From Anisakis pegreffii (lineage: Eukaryota > Nematoda > Chromadorea > Rhabditida > Anisakidae): 64,000 bases of DNA. The position numbers and the translations under genes are program-made. The stretch lies in contig JAPYMA010002155.1 of NCBI GenBank assembly GCA_035041965.1, forward strand, positions 1-64,000, written 5' to 3'. The stretch's first letter is position 1. Every line of letters begins with the position of its first letter. The notes beneath the pieces were generated by a model. That model was not told where the DNA came from, ran no database searches, and saw nothing but the letters and a program-made list of their open reading frames with translations. Below, in pieces: positions 43,301-56,800 of the stretch.

Positions 43301-44154
43301 ATCGTCTCGTTGTTCTACCGAATATCGAGGTGATATTGTACGAGAAACAATACTAACGGGCCGGTCGTCAGTGGGGGATGAACTGAAATTACTGATTGCA
43401 AAGTTTGTGATGCGATGACAAATAATTCAAAAATGATAGTGAAAACAATAAACTCACAGATGGTAGGATGTAGATGGTTTGCGATACGGTGGTGAAAGAA
43501 TCGGAGGATAATCATTACTCAATCTCGGGGACGTGACTGCGTGAGGAGGTGACAACAAGAACGACTGACACTCATCGGCGGACGCTGGTGATTCTGCACG
43601 AAATGAGTGTCTTGAACGCATGTGATGACCATATCCCACATCCTTTATCAACATACCACAGTGCTGCAATCATATTCGCTTACATTCGTTGAGTTCGAGG
43701 TGTACGTTACTTCTATTTGCTCAGACTTACATGAATAACAATTCATTGAATAAGATCATACAAACTCATTCCTCAAAAGAACACAAGCTTTTTGAAATAT
43801 TTGAAACATACCTTACACTTAACCAGTACCATTGAATTAAGCTCAATACTCGGGTAATACCCATAGCAGACCGCTTCTGTAACACGCATTTCATTCACTT
43901 TCGACATTGCTACGAATGAATTTTTTCGAATCGATGCAAAGGAAATTAAGAGTGACACGGATGTGATGTGATGAAAAGACATAAAAGCAAAACAATGCAA
44001 GTACGAATAACTAACTTTGACAGGGCATACTGGCGGCATCAAAGCCGATATCGGAGATATGTACATGATGAGATGAGGGATGGGCTTGAGTCGCTGCTAG
44101 CCAACCATCCCATGGAAGTCCCTCATACTGGCTGAAGTCCTCGTCTGAGGACAT
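37328..44154 (-). CDS. Ataxin-7-like zinc-finger protein (SAGA module candidate)
   Basis: Seventeen exons read right to left: 44154-44016, 43909-43812, 43663-43458, 43382-43268, 43155-42230, 41982-41522, 41379-40989, 40913-40724, 40553-40486, 40339-40163, 40077-39941, 39769-39556, 39441-38970, 38785-38581, 38222-38031, 37898-37704, 37617-37328. They sum to 1491 residues with every phase closing. The start MSSDEDFSQYEGLPWDGW is acidic/aromatic. Exons 2-3 join to LVKCKHCGMLIKDVGYGHHM then RSRH, a C-x2-C-x11-H-x4-H finger. From memory this spacing and context match the N-terminal finger of ataxin-7/Sgf73, which anchors the SAGA deubiquitinase module. A basic nuclear signal (SRKKRKRKR) lies in exon 5 near 42960-43000. 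The rest is Ser/Thr/Pro/Gln-rich and probably disordered. I found no SCA7 domain. The last exons (9-11, 16-17) are the least certain joins; an alternative stop at 37675 is open. Confidence 0.72.
42956..43008 (-). other. Basic nuclear localisation-type segment
   Basis: Codes for RIKSRKKRKRKRDSSDEE within exon 5 of the ataxin-7-like gene: a cluster of about nine Lys/Arg followed by an acidic serine patch. It resembles a nuclear import signal next to a casein-kinase-2-type site. The function is inferred from composition only. Confidence 0.6.
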
Positions 44155-45231
44155 CACAGATTAAAATTTCAAACAACAACGGTTGTTGATGATGGTGTTG
44201 AAGTGTTTAATGCAGATGATAGGTCGTCGTCGTCGCTTACGCTTCAAAAACATCCCGACACCATCAAATACACCTCATACATCTCGTTATCACAGATCCG
44301 ATTTCACTTAACTGTTGAATAACTCTTGGAAATATCAGAACACGAAATAACTGAAAAACAGAACACTACATCGTTCAAATGAACTAAACACGTACCCGCA
44401 TCATCCACGTTTCAAGCGTTCACAAAACGATTTTTTGCGTATACCTGACCTGATAATCATGCTGTCCGTCTTATAACTTATTGAATATATGCAAAACTAC
44501 GCTCAGCATGAAGCTCTAAGCGCAGATCCGAAAGGTAACGTGCAATCTATTGATGAAAAGTCTTTCCAACTAACCAATTCGTTGCGTTAACCATGATGCG
44601 CGAATATTCAAGCCAATATTATTGAATCAATCCACACAATAACGTATTCGTGTGAATTCTATACGTGAATGGCATAACAACAATGACTTTAAACAGTAAA
44701 TGAAGCTCAAAATGTGGATAAAGAATAAGAAAATTAGAAAGGAAATCGAAAAAAACACACAAAATCTGTACCATTAAACGGAATTTCGTTGGGAATGCTC
44801 ATATGGATGCAAAAGGACGAGTGGAGTTTGATCATTGAGCCGAAACTGACACCAACACGGAAAATTTCGTTCATTAATTGCCAAAATTGAACGAAAAAAA
44901 TTTTTTTCACGGAATTTCAGTTCTTTATACATATGATGTGATGTGATCTCATAAAGTGGAAGTTCTCTGACGTAAAGCGGATATTTGCTGAGGCATCGAC
45001 ACGACTTTGACACTGAAAGATACGGTAGGTGCGAATTTTGAGTCGGCAATTTTGTGTCATTCAGTGGCGATTTGTAGAGGGGAACAACAAACGAGTGATT
45101 GGTAAGGATGGACTTTATTTTCATTAGGTGTCGGGAAGTGAATCCTCGAGTCTTGCTCACAGAATCTCAGGAATGTGGTTAAACGAATACTGAATAGTTC
45201 TAAAAAGGTGTTGATTAGCATCTTGGTTCGT
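44155..45231. other. Spacer upstream of the ataxin-7-like gene
   Basis: No gene is supported. It presumably includes the promoter of the minus-strand ataxin-7-like gene. Open frames here have no recognisable motif. Confidence 0.4.
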
Positions 45232-45303
45232 GGGGGCATAGCTCAGGGGTAGAGCGCTCCGTTCGCATCGGAGAGGTCTGGGGTTCAATTCCCCATGCCT
45301 CCA
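45232..45303 (+). tRNA. tRNA-Ala (anticodon CGC)
   Basis: A complete cloverleaf is visible. The acceptor stem GGGGGCA pairs with TGCCTCC (one G-T) and the D arm is GCTC...GAGC. The anticodon stem CTCCG/CGGAG encloses loop TTCGCAT, so the anticodon is CGC (Ala, codon GCG). The T arm is TGGGG-TTCAATT-CCCCA, and A45303 is the discriminator. There is no intron. Internal A and B boxes are intact, and a TTTT terminator follows at about 45309. Confidence 0.97.
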
Positions 45304-47832
45304 GACTCGTTTTGCAAACATGGATTCTTTAAATCTCCAATGCGGCGGATCTGGATGAACTGCTAAATATCCATCAGAGCGTTGCCAGACTCACAGATAG
45401 GGTCTCAATACTCTTCCACCTCAAAGCAGTGATATGCGGATGTCATTCATCACTTTTACAGAAATTCAAACAAGCTGATATTCAGACTGATGTGTTCGCG
45501 AAATATGTTAATCTACGTGAGCATTGCACCTAAACACGGCACAAACAACCCAGCAAACAGTTAAAGCCATTTAGGCAATGGTTTAAGACCATTTTCGACA
45601 GTTGCACTAATGACAAAACATTTTTTTGTTGATAAAAGTAGTCGAAAAGAAATCTTGTTCACCAACGGTTCATTCAAATAACTGTACGATGTTCGTTATC
45701 TTCATTGAGCTAATAGAGCTGATTACTCATTTAAACTAGCAAGTGCACAGCATCAACATACATGGTTTAAAATTCAGCACGTTGTTTAAAATTCAAAATT
45801 CAGCACCTATAGATGTAGTGTTCCATGTTTATGCTTTAAGAATCCGTCACGCATACCTCCATTTTTATGAAATCTTCTAAACTCATTTTGTTTTCCATTA
45901 TCGGTGTTCTTATTGTCACAAATGTTCATGTATGATCAGTCACGGTTCGAACTTGCTCGGCATACCGCTTGTCAAAATATGATGCTTTACAAGGATGCTG
46001 TGCGTTGTTATTAATCGTAAGATCTATTATGGATATCATTGTACTAAAATTACCCACTGAAAAATGATATGAAACGAAACAGGTTTTATGTGCTGTTGCG
46101 ATGCTGACAGAAAAAAATAAACAAAGAATTTATGACGTAAATATCATTCTTCACGCAACTGAATGTGAATGTGATCATCATTACTGACAATAGTAAAACG
46201 ATTGCAAAACAATTTTCAATAGAACAAAGTAACCGTAACAAAAATTATACAATTCGTTAAGTTGCTTTAAAAATGCATAGTTATGTATATTAAAACTCAT
46301 TTTGTTTGAGGATGAAATAATTAGCAGGAGATAATGATTATTAACTATAAATGATAATAATAATAAACAATAATGATAATCGTCATCATAATAACAATTC
46401 CAAAAAGATAACGACAGTGGTGAAGAACCTACGAAATGAATTGTTGCAATACTTAACTCAGAACAGACGACTTGAATTCTATTTGTAAAAATTTAGTAAT
46501 TAAGCAAACAACACAATAGTGACAATCCATACGTGTGGAGGTGTTTTCGAAAAGAAATGAAAAAGTTGAACAAAAAAATGCAGTGATTCGTTCATTCGAT
46601 GTTCACAATCAGTGAATTTATTTTACTTTTGAAAAGAAAAATTCTTCCTCATTCATTTTTTGTCAACAGACCGATCACAACAACGAATTCAATCCATCGA
46701 GTTGCTGCACAAAACTATTCATCTAGCTCTCATCCAGTGTTCGAGATGTTCCAATTTTCGTTACTAAAAACGACGTTTCAAAAGAAATATCAATAAATTT
46801 AAAGAAAAAAAAACGAAATGAACGCTCAGAACAACACCACACGATACATAGCAACTTGTCAGACAATTGTTAACGTTAATGATGTCATGTCGGATGACTG
46901 TTCAGAGTGACTGAACTCTTGCTAAAGGCACATTTTTTTGGGGTAATTCACACGACCGTTAAAAGAATCAGAATCGGAAACAACGACGAATGAAGACAAC
47001 ACCAAAAATTCACTTCCAGAAAATGAAACCCTTCAGACAAATGCGACATTTCACGATGAAAAGTCGTCTTCAGTTGAAGTCGAAAGGAAGTGAATAGAGC
47101 GAAAAATGAGCAACGTTAATGATTTATAATGAATACGAAATAAGGCTTAAAGTGATTGACTGCTCATAAAAAGAAAACTTTCTTTGCACAATACCCTTCA
47201 AGTTATCACAAACAAACAAGCAATCACATTTGAATGATTCGGCCATCACTAAAGAAATTACAAAGACGTAAATTAATTCTCGACTAAACATTATATTTTC
47301 TTTGTTTTTTTCATATCCATACCCATACAATGATCTACACTAAATGATAATCGCTCTGATCATGTCGAATAGATCTGAGACTAGAATAAGAGCACGTAAT
47401 TATGGATCACTCAATAAATAAATTTAAAATAAAAACTCAGCACTGAAATGGTTGCTGCAAAATGAGAATACTCATTAACTGAAGGTTCGTACAGGAAACG
47501 CGAACAAATATTAAAGAGAAATGCACTATTGCTTCCAATCAAAACTGATTTTTAATGCAACTGAAATGCGTATAAGGCAAGAGTAGACAATTCAATAGGT
47601 ATCTGAAATGAACGAAATAAAAAACAATGAGCAATTGGAATAAACGGTTAAATGATGATAACTGCATGAGAATATTACTGAAACGATTATCGAACGGTCA
47701 TATCGCTTTACGATAAACATTTGCAAATCATTTCTTTTTCACTAAAATGCAATGTCATAAATTCCACACTGTATTAATCGCATCAATAATCACACAAACG
47801 AACAATCAACAACACACGAATGAATCGCAAAT
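45304..47832. other. Spacer between tRNA-Ala and the filamin 3' end
   Basis: AT-rich, with no supported gene. It will contain the filamin 3' UTR on the minus strand. Aataat-type low-complexity sequence occurs at about 46340-46400. Confidence 0.45.
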
Positions 47833-50800
47833 CTAGAACGAAATGGCGAATGGTGATCCCGGAATATTAGTATCGCCGTACTTCACAAAAACAAATCCTT
47901 TGACACGGTCCTGAATTCGGTACGTCACTGTATAACTGCCTTGACCGGTATGTCGGACGATCACTTCTTCACATGGACCTTTTGTGGTTACAACGCCAAC
48001 AAACAATAAATTGGTACCTGAAAGTTGAGACGGTTCGCACTCATATGGCGAATTCGAGTAAACAAAACACTGAATATATTTGTTCGGATATATTCAAAAG
48101 AAGGCACTCACCAGCCATGCCAGTGTCGATATTGAACGTAGCGGGTCGTCCCGGGAAGAACTTATTGAGACCAGCACCTTTCACCGTCACCTTGCTAGCA
48201 TCACCTTTATATTCAGGCACTTGTGCTACCGTACCTTTGCTTGTCTTAGCCAGTGCATCAATCTGACAAAAGGGGAAGGCGTAAAAAATGCTTCATATCG
48301 AATATTGTAAGACAAAGTTACAGTTGATTAGTTGCAATAAATAAACCTTAATTAAAGACGAATCTGGCTCAGAACCACCCAATTCTTTCCCTTCCATATT
48401 GATCTTGAATGGTGATCCAGGGATGTGAACACCTTAAAAAGGATACTCGTTGTCATTATTAAATATCATAAGAAATTTTCGCCAGTAAAATTGGTTCAAT
48501 TATCTATTATTTAAGTACATGATTCGAACTGATTCAATCCAGCTTACTAATTAATTAAGCCAAAAACTCTTTAATCGAAAATTGCAACTGAAATAATTGC
48601 TTTGCTGGGTTACTACATTATCAATTAATTTAGGCTATAAACCAGTGATTGTTTCATCGTCACATTCGGAGACCATGAACATTCATTTCACGAGAAAATA
48701 CTACAAACCCGAATATTTGACTGCAGCATAGTAAACTCCAGGAGCGAGTGCCATATAACGTACTTTGTATCCTTGCTCCAACTTAAAGAAAATGTGGAGT
48801 GAGTGCATTGTAAATCTCTATATTATTACACTAAACGAGGAAAGTGAACTTGAATTGTCACTTTTCATATGAAATTCAGATGCAAGATTGATTCCTTGTG
48901 TTGTTCGAACATCATCGAAATGTGCACAATGAATATTTGACTGCAACATAGCAATGAGAACGTACCTCATAAGCATCGAGCGTAACTTTCGAAGGACCGT
49001 CGATTTGAATCTGCAACAGACCCGAACCAGCGTTGCAAGTGTTCACGATGAATTCACACTTCTGGCCAGTTTGTCCGCGGCGTAAACCGTCGCCACTGAC
49101 CGATATCGCTGTTGGATCGCTTTCTTCTTTTTGACCGATTCGCAAACGGAACGGCGAATCTCGCATTGGTGCTCCATCCAGTGTCACGTCCACATAATAG
49201 GTTCCCGTCTAAAATTCAACTTCTTCGCTTGCTGAACGCATTTGCTTTAGGCAATTCGTCATCACACATCAACAACTTGATTCGCGATGAATAAGTTTTC
49301 AAAACAGAGGTGACAATACATTAGGCAGGTGACCGACCAATCACACTTCTCTTCTGAATTAATTTAAAATTCACCTAAACAAATTATCTGCTTCAAGAAC
49401 GAATAGGCAGGTTTTTCATGCATTCAAAAACCTTAGACGATTATGTTTTTTATCTGGTGGAGAATTCATTTATTCTCACCAGGACGCATATCTCAATCAA
49501 AAAGACGAGACAGAACGAGAGGAATTTCATCTCTGAAAAATTTTCGCCCTGTCAAGTTAGTGAAAGTTTTGCATCTGCGGTTTTCGAGCTTTTGCAAGAG
49601 ACTGACGATGAATATCTTAAAAACAAACGACCGTACACAACAAAATGCATGCCGAATCGAACACGTTCGTTACATTGTTTTATTGTTAAAAATTAAAAAC
49701 CATTTAACACAGACGATTCGATTCAACTGAAATGTGAACCTTTCACCACTACGATGATCGTCAGGCTTCTTTTAGCTGTACAATAGCACTCGGAGTAAAG
49801 AGAAATAATGCGATAACTTTGGAATGCGAGAGTGGAAAAATCTATGAATAAACGAAAATGAGGTGATAACTGAGAAATTTAAAGCACGTTCAGAGAGGAT
49901 TCGTATAAAAACAACGACAACTGGGAATGGTACTGGAGAATCGACAGATGAGACCACGAAAGGAACGGCAAAGAAAAGGACAGTAAGAAAGAAGAGGAAA
50001 TAATGCATTATGTTGTTGTATCACTATGTAATTGTGAGATTGCCTTTCTGAACATCCTAACCGTAAACTTCAGTGAAACTTGAATTTTCGACGACAATTT
50101 TCATCCTAACGACTGAAACCTACTCCCAATACCGTCCTAGTTTCAATCGACGAGAAGGGTCGTGAATCGTGAAATCACTTACCCAAAGCAATTTACTTCA
50201 ATAATTTCCTCTCCTTAATGCACACAACTTCAATTCGAAAACAAAAAACGTGAACAAAGTACACAGGATAAAATGGCATTCATTGTTAAATTGAAGTGCA
50301 CAGGGTAAAGTGGTATTATTCATTGTGAAATTAAAGTACGAAGGGTAAAGTGGTAATCACTGTGAAAACATCTAAAAGAGACTTGCAACGCTGCTAATTC
50401 TCCGAATCATCAAACGGTGTGGAATTCGTATATTACTGTCAAGTCGCTTTTGCAGAGATTCTGCTTGAAATGGATGATTTCCCCTCAATGCCATCATACT
50501 TGATCAAGGCGAATAGCACATTTCAGAAGGGTGAGTGGTACAAAACACACAGCACTGCTAATAAGGATAACAAGGACAAGTAAACAAAAGAACATAGATG
50601 AAATCGGCGAATGCTTTCAGTACAACAAAGCAAATGAAGATGATCAAGAAGAAAGGAATTGTTGCGTGATAATTATTGCTTATTGCATGCGGTGATACCT
50701 CGTTGGGAATGAAGCGCAGTGCGTACGATTCGCCTTCGTCGATTGGTACGATATCGATGGTTTCGATCGTATTATTTGGTGTGCGCACTTTGGCTTCCAG

Positions 50801-53800
50801 ATGGCCACGAGCACGGTGCGTTAGTACGGTGAACGTACACGCCTTACCAGGCATTCCCGAGTCCGGAAATGCAGCTAACTCGAGACGACGTACTTCACCA
50901 GTCGCTGGTGCGATGAATGCCTGAATATGGCTCACTTTCTTTGATTCATCATTTCCCAAACAAGAGTTCATTTGAAAGATTTATTTGAAAGCCATCACAC
51001 CCAATGAAATCGGCACTGGAAAACAGAACACGGAATATTTGTTGGGAATTGTTTGCAGTTCACTTCTGGAGAACATTTCAAAATTCAGTCGTTAAATTTT
51101 TGTTTTCATATGCTCTTTCTCAGTTCTGAGATCAAGTTTAACGGCAAATGTGCTCACGAAGGAAAAAAAATCGCAAGCTAAGGATTTTTGCAATCGAAAA
51201 ATGTTGCAAAATTGATCGATAAACCTTGAACGGTGAATCAGGAATGTGTTCGTCGTTGAATTTGACTGATATCAAATACTCGCCAGGCTCAGTTACTTTA
51301 TACTCCACATGACAATTACCATCCTAAAACAGTGATCAATAAGCGAAACTTTAACGTCTCATTTGAAGTGGTACACTGAATCAAAATTACCAAATCCTAA
51401 CTTGATCACCTTACGGTAGTCACAACAATACGCTATCAGCAGATGATAACTCTCACTTATTGAACAGCTGCCACTAACCTTATGATCATCAAACTTCAAT
51501 TCCGCTTTCGAAGGTCCTTCGATGGCCACTGCGAGTTTACCCTTGCCAGCTTCACGAGTGTATATATTGAAACTTTGAGCGTTTTGTGTCTCACCTTTGG
51601 CCAGACCAGTTCCTCCGGCACGCACTTTATGCGCACCACCTTCGCCGAAGTGACCAACAGTGAACTGGAACGGGCTTCCTGAAACAAGATGACTTCGTTT
51701 GAGTTGTGTATTTGAACGCAGTTTTCAGCGATGCTATCTAAACGAAACGCATATCAAACTTCTAATGAAACGACAATACTTCATCTCGCACCTGATACAT
51801 GCTGATCTCTGTGGAATACTGAAACAGCGTAAATGCCCTCTTGTTCCGTTCGAAAACGAATCTGATAGAAGCCGTCACCGACATCACGCATCTCAACGTC
51901 TTCACTGTGACCGTTCGGCATCATCACTTTCGCCGTCATTTCCATTGGTGATGTTTTAGGGAAATGCAAATACAAATTCGCATCTTGGCCCGGTAATACC
52001 ATTGGTGCCTTCAAAAGAGTCACATTGCTTAAACCTGATGGCATTTCATTAAAAGAAGTGAACGTTGAGTGTACGAAACACTTTGAATGCACGAACCTGA
52101 CTAGCGTCTTTGCTTATTGTTTCTTTAACTGCGCCCACTCCTTTTCCAGTACAATTCACCGTGAACGGACTATCTTAAAAAAAAGAACAATCGATAACGT
52201 GAATAATAATTCAGCAATTTCAATAACAATTTTAGTTTGCAGTCGAAATATTTTCATTTGACAATAACTGAACTGAAGGCAATCACAATTACCAGTGACG
52301 TGAAGATCAGCGAATTTGATTGAGAGAATATAAATTCCGGGTTCAGTTGGACGATACGAAATATGAATCAGACCATCCTTGGCTTCTTTACAGCTCAGTT
52401 CAGCTTTCGACGGACCTTCTACCGAAACAGAAAGACCTCCGAAGCCTGAAATGAAGATTTATACACAACCTGATAACGTAATCAAATACGACGCAATTGT
52501 TTACACAATAAAATTCTAACCCGCGTTACGAGTATCAACAACAACATCGTTGAACTCTTGACAAACTGCTGTTGCTATTCCTTTACCAGAAACAACCACT
52601 TTTGATGCATCTCCGACCTGGAATTAGCAAATTTTTTAATGAGATATCACTCAACTACTTGAAGAAATAAAATGGAATACGGTTCAAAATGGAAGTGGAA
52701 GGTTGAACTAATGAAGTGAAGTGCAGAAGAGCCTTCACAACAACTTGAAGCTGAACCTTCACAACAAAAAACAATCCTCAAAATGCTGCAAATTATTCAC
52801 TCACCTGCGATTTGTCGACTTTCACTCGGAAAGGCGATTTTGGCAATACTCGACCGTCTCTCTTCACCGTTATGAGATGCTCGCCCTCTTCTCTTGGCGT
52901 AAACGATACACCTCAAAATGAAACTTTTCAAAAACCTGTGATGATCCTTTCTTAAAAACTAAATGAACTAATTTTCTACTCATTATTGAGATGTTTACTA
53001 ATATCTTTCGTATTGAAAAAAGCATCTGAAAACCACAAACCGATATGTGTGTCGTCGATACTACGAATGAAGCATGGCTCTTCAATACCTAACGGACTTT
53101 TAATTGATGCAGACAACCCTTTCAGTTCCTTAGCTGATATATTCAATGATACCTGCAGTAATCACTCGATTACCCATATTCCTTGACCGGAAAGCATCAG
53201 TGGAAAAATGAAAAGAAAAGGGAATAGCAGCAATAAGATCTACTTCAGATGTTGATCCCACTGAGAGATGTGCTCTCTTCTGTCCTTCTCCAGCCACAAG
53301 TACTGTGAACGGTGAGTCCTTGACCGGTTTGCCAGCCAACTTCACATTGATTTTGTACTCGCCAGGTACGGGTGGAACCCATGCAACCGAGCAAGTACCA
53401 TCCTTATTATCATCGCACTTGATGGTCGCTTTCGCGCAACCCTCAACCGAGACGGACAACTCTTTCGCTTGCGATCCTTTCGCAGATACGGTGAACGCGG
53501 CCGGTTCACCGACAACTGCGTGCGATAAACCTGGTCCATAAACCGTAACCGGTCCTGCTCCAGCCACATCCACGAAGAACGCTATTGGACTACCGACCAT
53601 ATTCACACCATTGTGCTGTATCGATAACGAGTGATGACCGCACTGCACTGGTTTATAGCTCACTGTCACTGTCCCATCATGATTATCCTTAAATTCACAG
53701 TACATGATTATTATTATAAGGTTGAGGCATCACTCAGTGATTTTATCTTAAACTGATCGAATATTTAGAATAAATGTAATGATCTATTGTAAATGTAATG

Positions 53801-56800
53801 ATTCTATATTTAGAATGTAAGCAAATGGAATGTTGCATGAAACGCTGCGTGATTTCGGGGATAGAAATTGCCGAAGAGATGGAACCTGAATTTGTGCGAC
53901 GTCGTGCTTTCCAGACGGCATTGTAACGGTAGCAGAGAGTTTATTGAAGTCTAGACCAGGATCGAATGAGAAATTGAAATCACGAGGTATCAATAGCTCG
54001 GGCTCAACTTCTTGCTTGGGACTAACTGGGCTGGTGACCACGTTCTGTGGACTTATAGTTTCGAGGGGAGCTGGCGATTTAACGCTCGATTCGAATGGAA
54101 TCTCGAAGTTGTCGTCACTCCTTCGCAACACTTGCACTTGCTCAAGTTCTCTTAGCTCGGATGGTGAGAGGCACTGAAACAGCTCATGTTCATTTTCGTT
54201 TATTTTCAGTGTGGTAAACGAAAAACTGACCGACGAAGTGATTTGATGGAAATAGAATGAGATGAGACGGGAATGTAAAAAATGGATGGTGTTAAAGCTC
54301 AAGCAAGTTGTTGGGACTGATTGATGTATACTCAGTGAATAGACGACAAAACGAATCCGATACGAAAACAGTCCTGTCTGACTCTTATTCCCGAACAACT
54401 GTGCTACTTGAACTTACATATCGATCCATCTAAATCATCGATTCATTTCACCTTCTGCACCGTCATTCCATTTATCTATCGCTTAACTAACCATGATTTT
54501 TCATCCGATTAACAAACCATAAGTTTCACTCACTCTTCATTACCACAAAAAACAGTTGAGTGGCTAAAGTTGAGCCACTCAACTATTTAAAGCATCTCTT
54601 TTCTTATTCAATCACCCAATTCACAATCTCAATTAATCACATAATTTTCAACTACTACCTAGACCAATGCAATTTCTTCTGATAACGAACATATCAGTAT
54701 TTAGCACATGTAAAAAGTAAGTAACTGTGTTGAAAATAGCAACAGTGATTCAACTGAATTCAACAACACCTAATAAATAACAAAAATATCATCACTTCAT
54801 TCGATGGAACTTGCAAAATGCAAGAGTAATTTCGACGGTGAAAAGAAATTTCATGAACTTCGAAACAGCAGTTTGAAAAAGCCAATGGAACAGGAATATG
54901 ACGACTTCAAGTGATAAGTGCTAAACAATAACGAATAAGTAAAATGATTGCACTAGATGTACATCAAATCGGAATATCGATCGTTTACGAGAGCTGAATG
55001 GAACAGATTCACAATTGAGATTCTGACGCATGATTCACTGATATCTTAAAATAGTTTACTTCAGAGGCATTCATCTAGAAACATTCATGTTCGAATCATT
55101 TGAAGTGATCCATTCGTCAGAATGGATCACTTCAAATGATTCGACCACTGCAAACAATTTTGATTCGAACACTGCAAACACCAGAACTTACTCGACTCAC
55201 GATAACCTACCTACCATTAAAATATTACAACATTTCCTTAAAATATCATTTCCCAACGTAAAAATAACGAAAATTTACTTTTTAAAACGATCAGAAATTC
55301 TATTCATAGTGTTGCCCTTGTTGAAACGAATGCCATGAACTAATTTAATCCTCCACTTATTCTTCAACCTTTCGAAATCAGGATTGCAACATGAAATTTC
55401 AATGTTGCGAGATGTAACCTTGCTTCGGCAGACAATGAAATTTCGGAAAAAAAACTACTTCGGTGGGCGTAGCGAATAAATTTCGAGATGATAATAATAG
55501 TGATATAAATGACGATGATTATGAGAATGTTCACATAGCCAACAGCTGTTCAATGTTTCAGTTTCGAAACAACCTGATAAATTATCTTCATCAGTATCAA
55601 TATTTCCACTTGCACTGCTCATTAGTACTGTTATTGTTATAACAGCAATTATTGAAAACGATAACAATATTATTCGATCTTCACAAAAGATGCGTAATAG
55701 TTCGAAAAACATAAATGAAAATGAAATTCCCGCACGTCAGATTTCGACGAAACGAATTCTTACTGAACACCTGACTATGGAATGAATTCACGTTTGGTTT
55801 TTTGAAGAGATAAAAATACATTCGTTAAACGAAATATAGACGAGTGTGACCAGATCTATGAGCTTATAAATCAGAAAATTTTCTCTACTTATGAAGAAAT
55901 GATCGAAAAATGTTGGTGTGAGGTAAGCTCCGGTGAGCCTTATAAAGTTGGTTGCCTTTACATGTGCACTCCCAATAAATCAATCCTCAAACTGTTACTT
56001 TCACTTTTCATCAGTACAATGTCTAATAACGAGAAATGAGCAAACTGTGCAGAATTTTCATAGTAATTCAAAAAAGTTTTCATGAACTTTTGCTACACTT
56101 TGCGCTATGAGATAGCTTCTTTTAGAAGACCATAAAAACTCTCAGCAAGTTGCCAATCAGTATGCTTTAATTTTTACGGGCACACTAGCATCGACCCGAA
56201 ACAAAGGTCGTTCATTCAACTGCCCATCCATTCATCCACCTACATTTCGTTAGCAAGCACAAACATTTGCTTGTATAAAGTTGATACATCTCGTCGATAA
56301 CGATTCAAAAGTGGTTCAGCAAAAAATGGCAACAAAAATGTTTCGCGCTTAGCAACCGCCGTTTGTACAAACCAATAATTTTTCAGTCTCTTGTCCTCAA
56401 GAGTTTCTTTCACAATTTGATAGCAGAACCAAAAAAATGAACAAGAATTGATAAATGTGGTACATAATTGGCTAAAAATAACGTGCGACTGAAAACGAAT
56501 CGAAAGTAATACTCATTAGCAATACTCGCATTTGATGACTACCTGGTTTCACTTCACACTGTGATCATATTTCAATGTTGCAGTACCCTTCGCTTTCATC
56601 ACATTTTCTTGATAACCAACCAATACGCAATTAATCGACAAACCACTTGGTTTCGAGCAAAATTTTTGGCGTTTGTACGGTAGTAATTTAAAAGCGATTG
56701 TAAGTGGTACATGAATTACTGTTCGCATAAAACACCAAACGAACGAACCTCAAAGGAAATAATTCCATTTGGAATTTCACGTCCACCGTACAGAATATAC

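Larger units (their letters stand above)
54174..56748 (-). other. 2.6 kb filamin intron with hairpins
   Basis: No exon is recognised. It holds hairpins at 54554-54584 and 55091-55144, and a direct repeat (gattcgaccactgcaaaca, one difference) at about 55138-55182. Confidence 0.6.

Noticed and set aside
50676..50924. 82-codon plus-strand open frame
   Set aside because: Exactly antisense to a filamin Ig-repeat exon.
53041..53152. Apparent one-base frameshift in a T run of a filamin exon
   Set aside because: Re-reading the run against the plus-strand translation (IPNGLLID) shows four Ts, so the exon is 112 bases and stays in frame.
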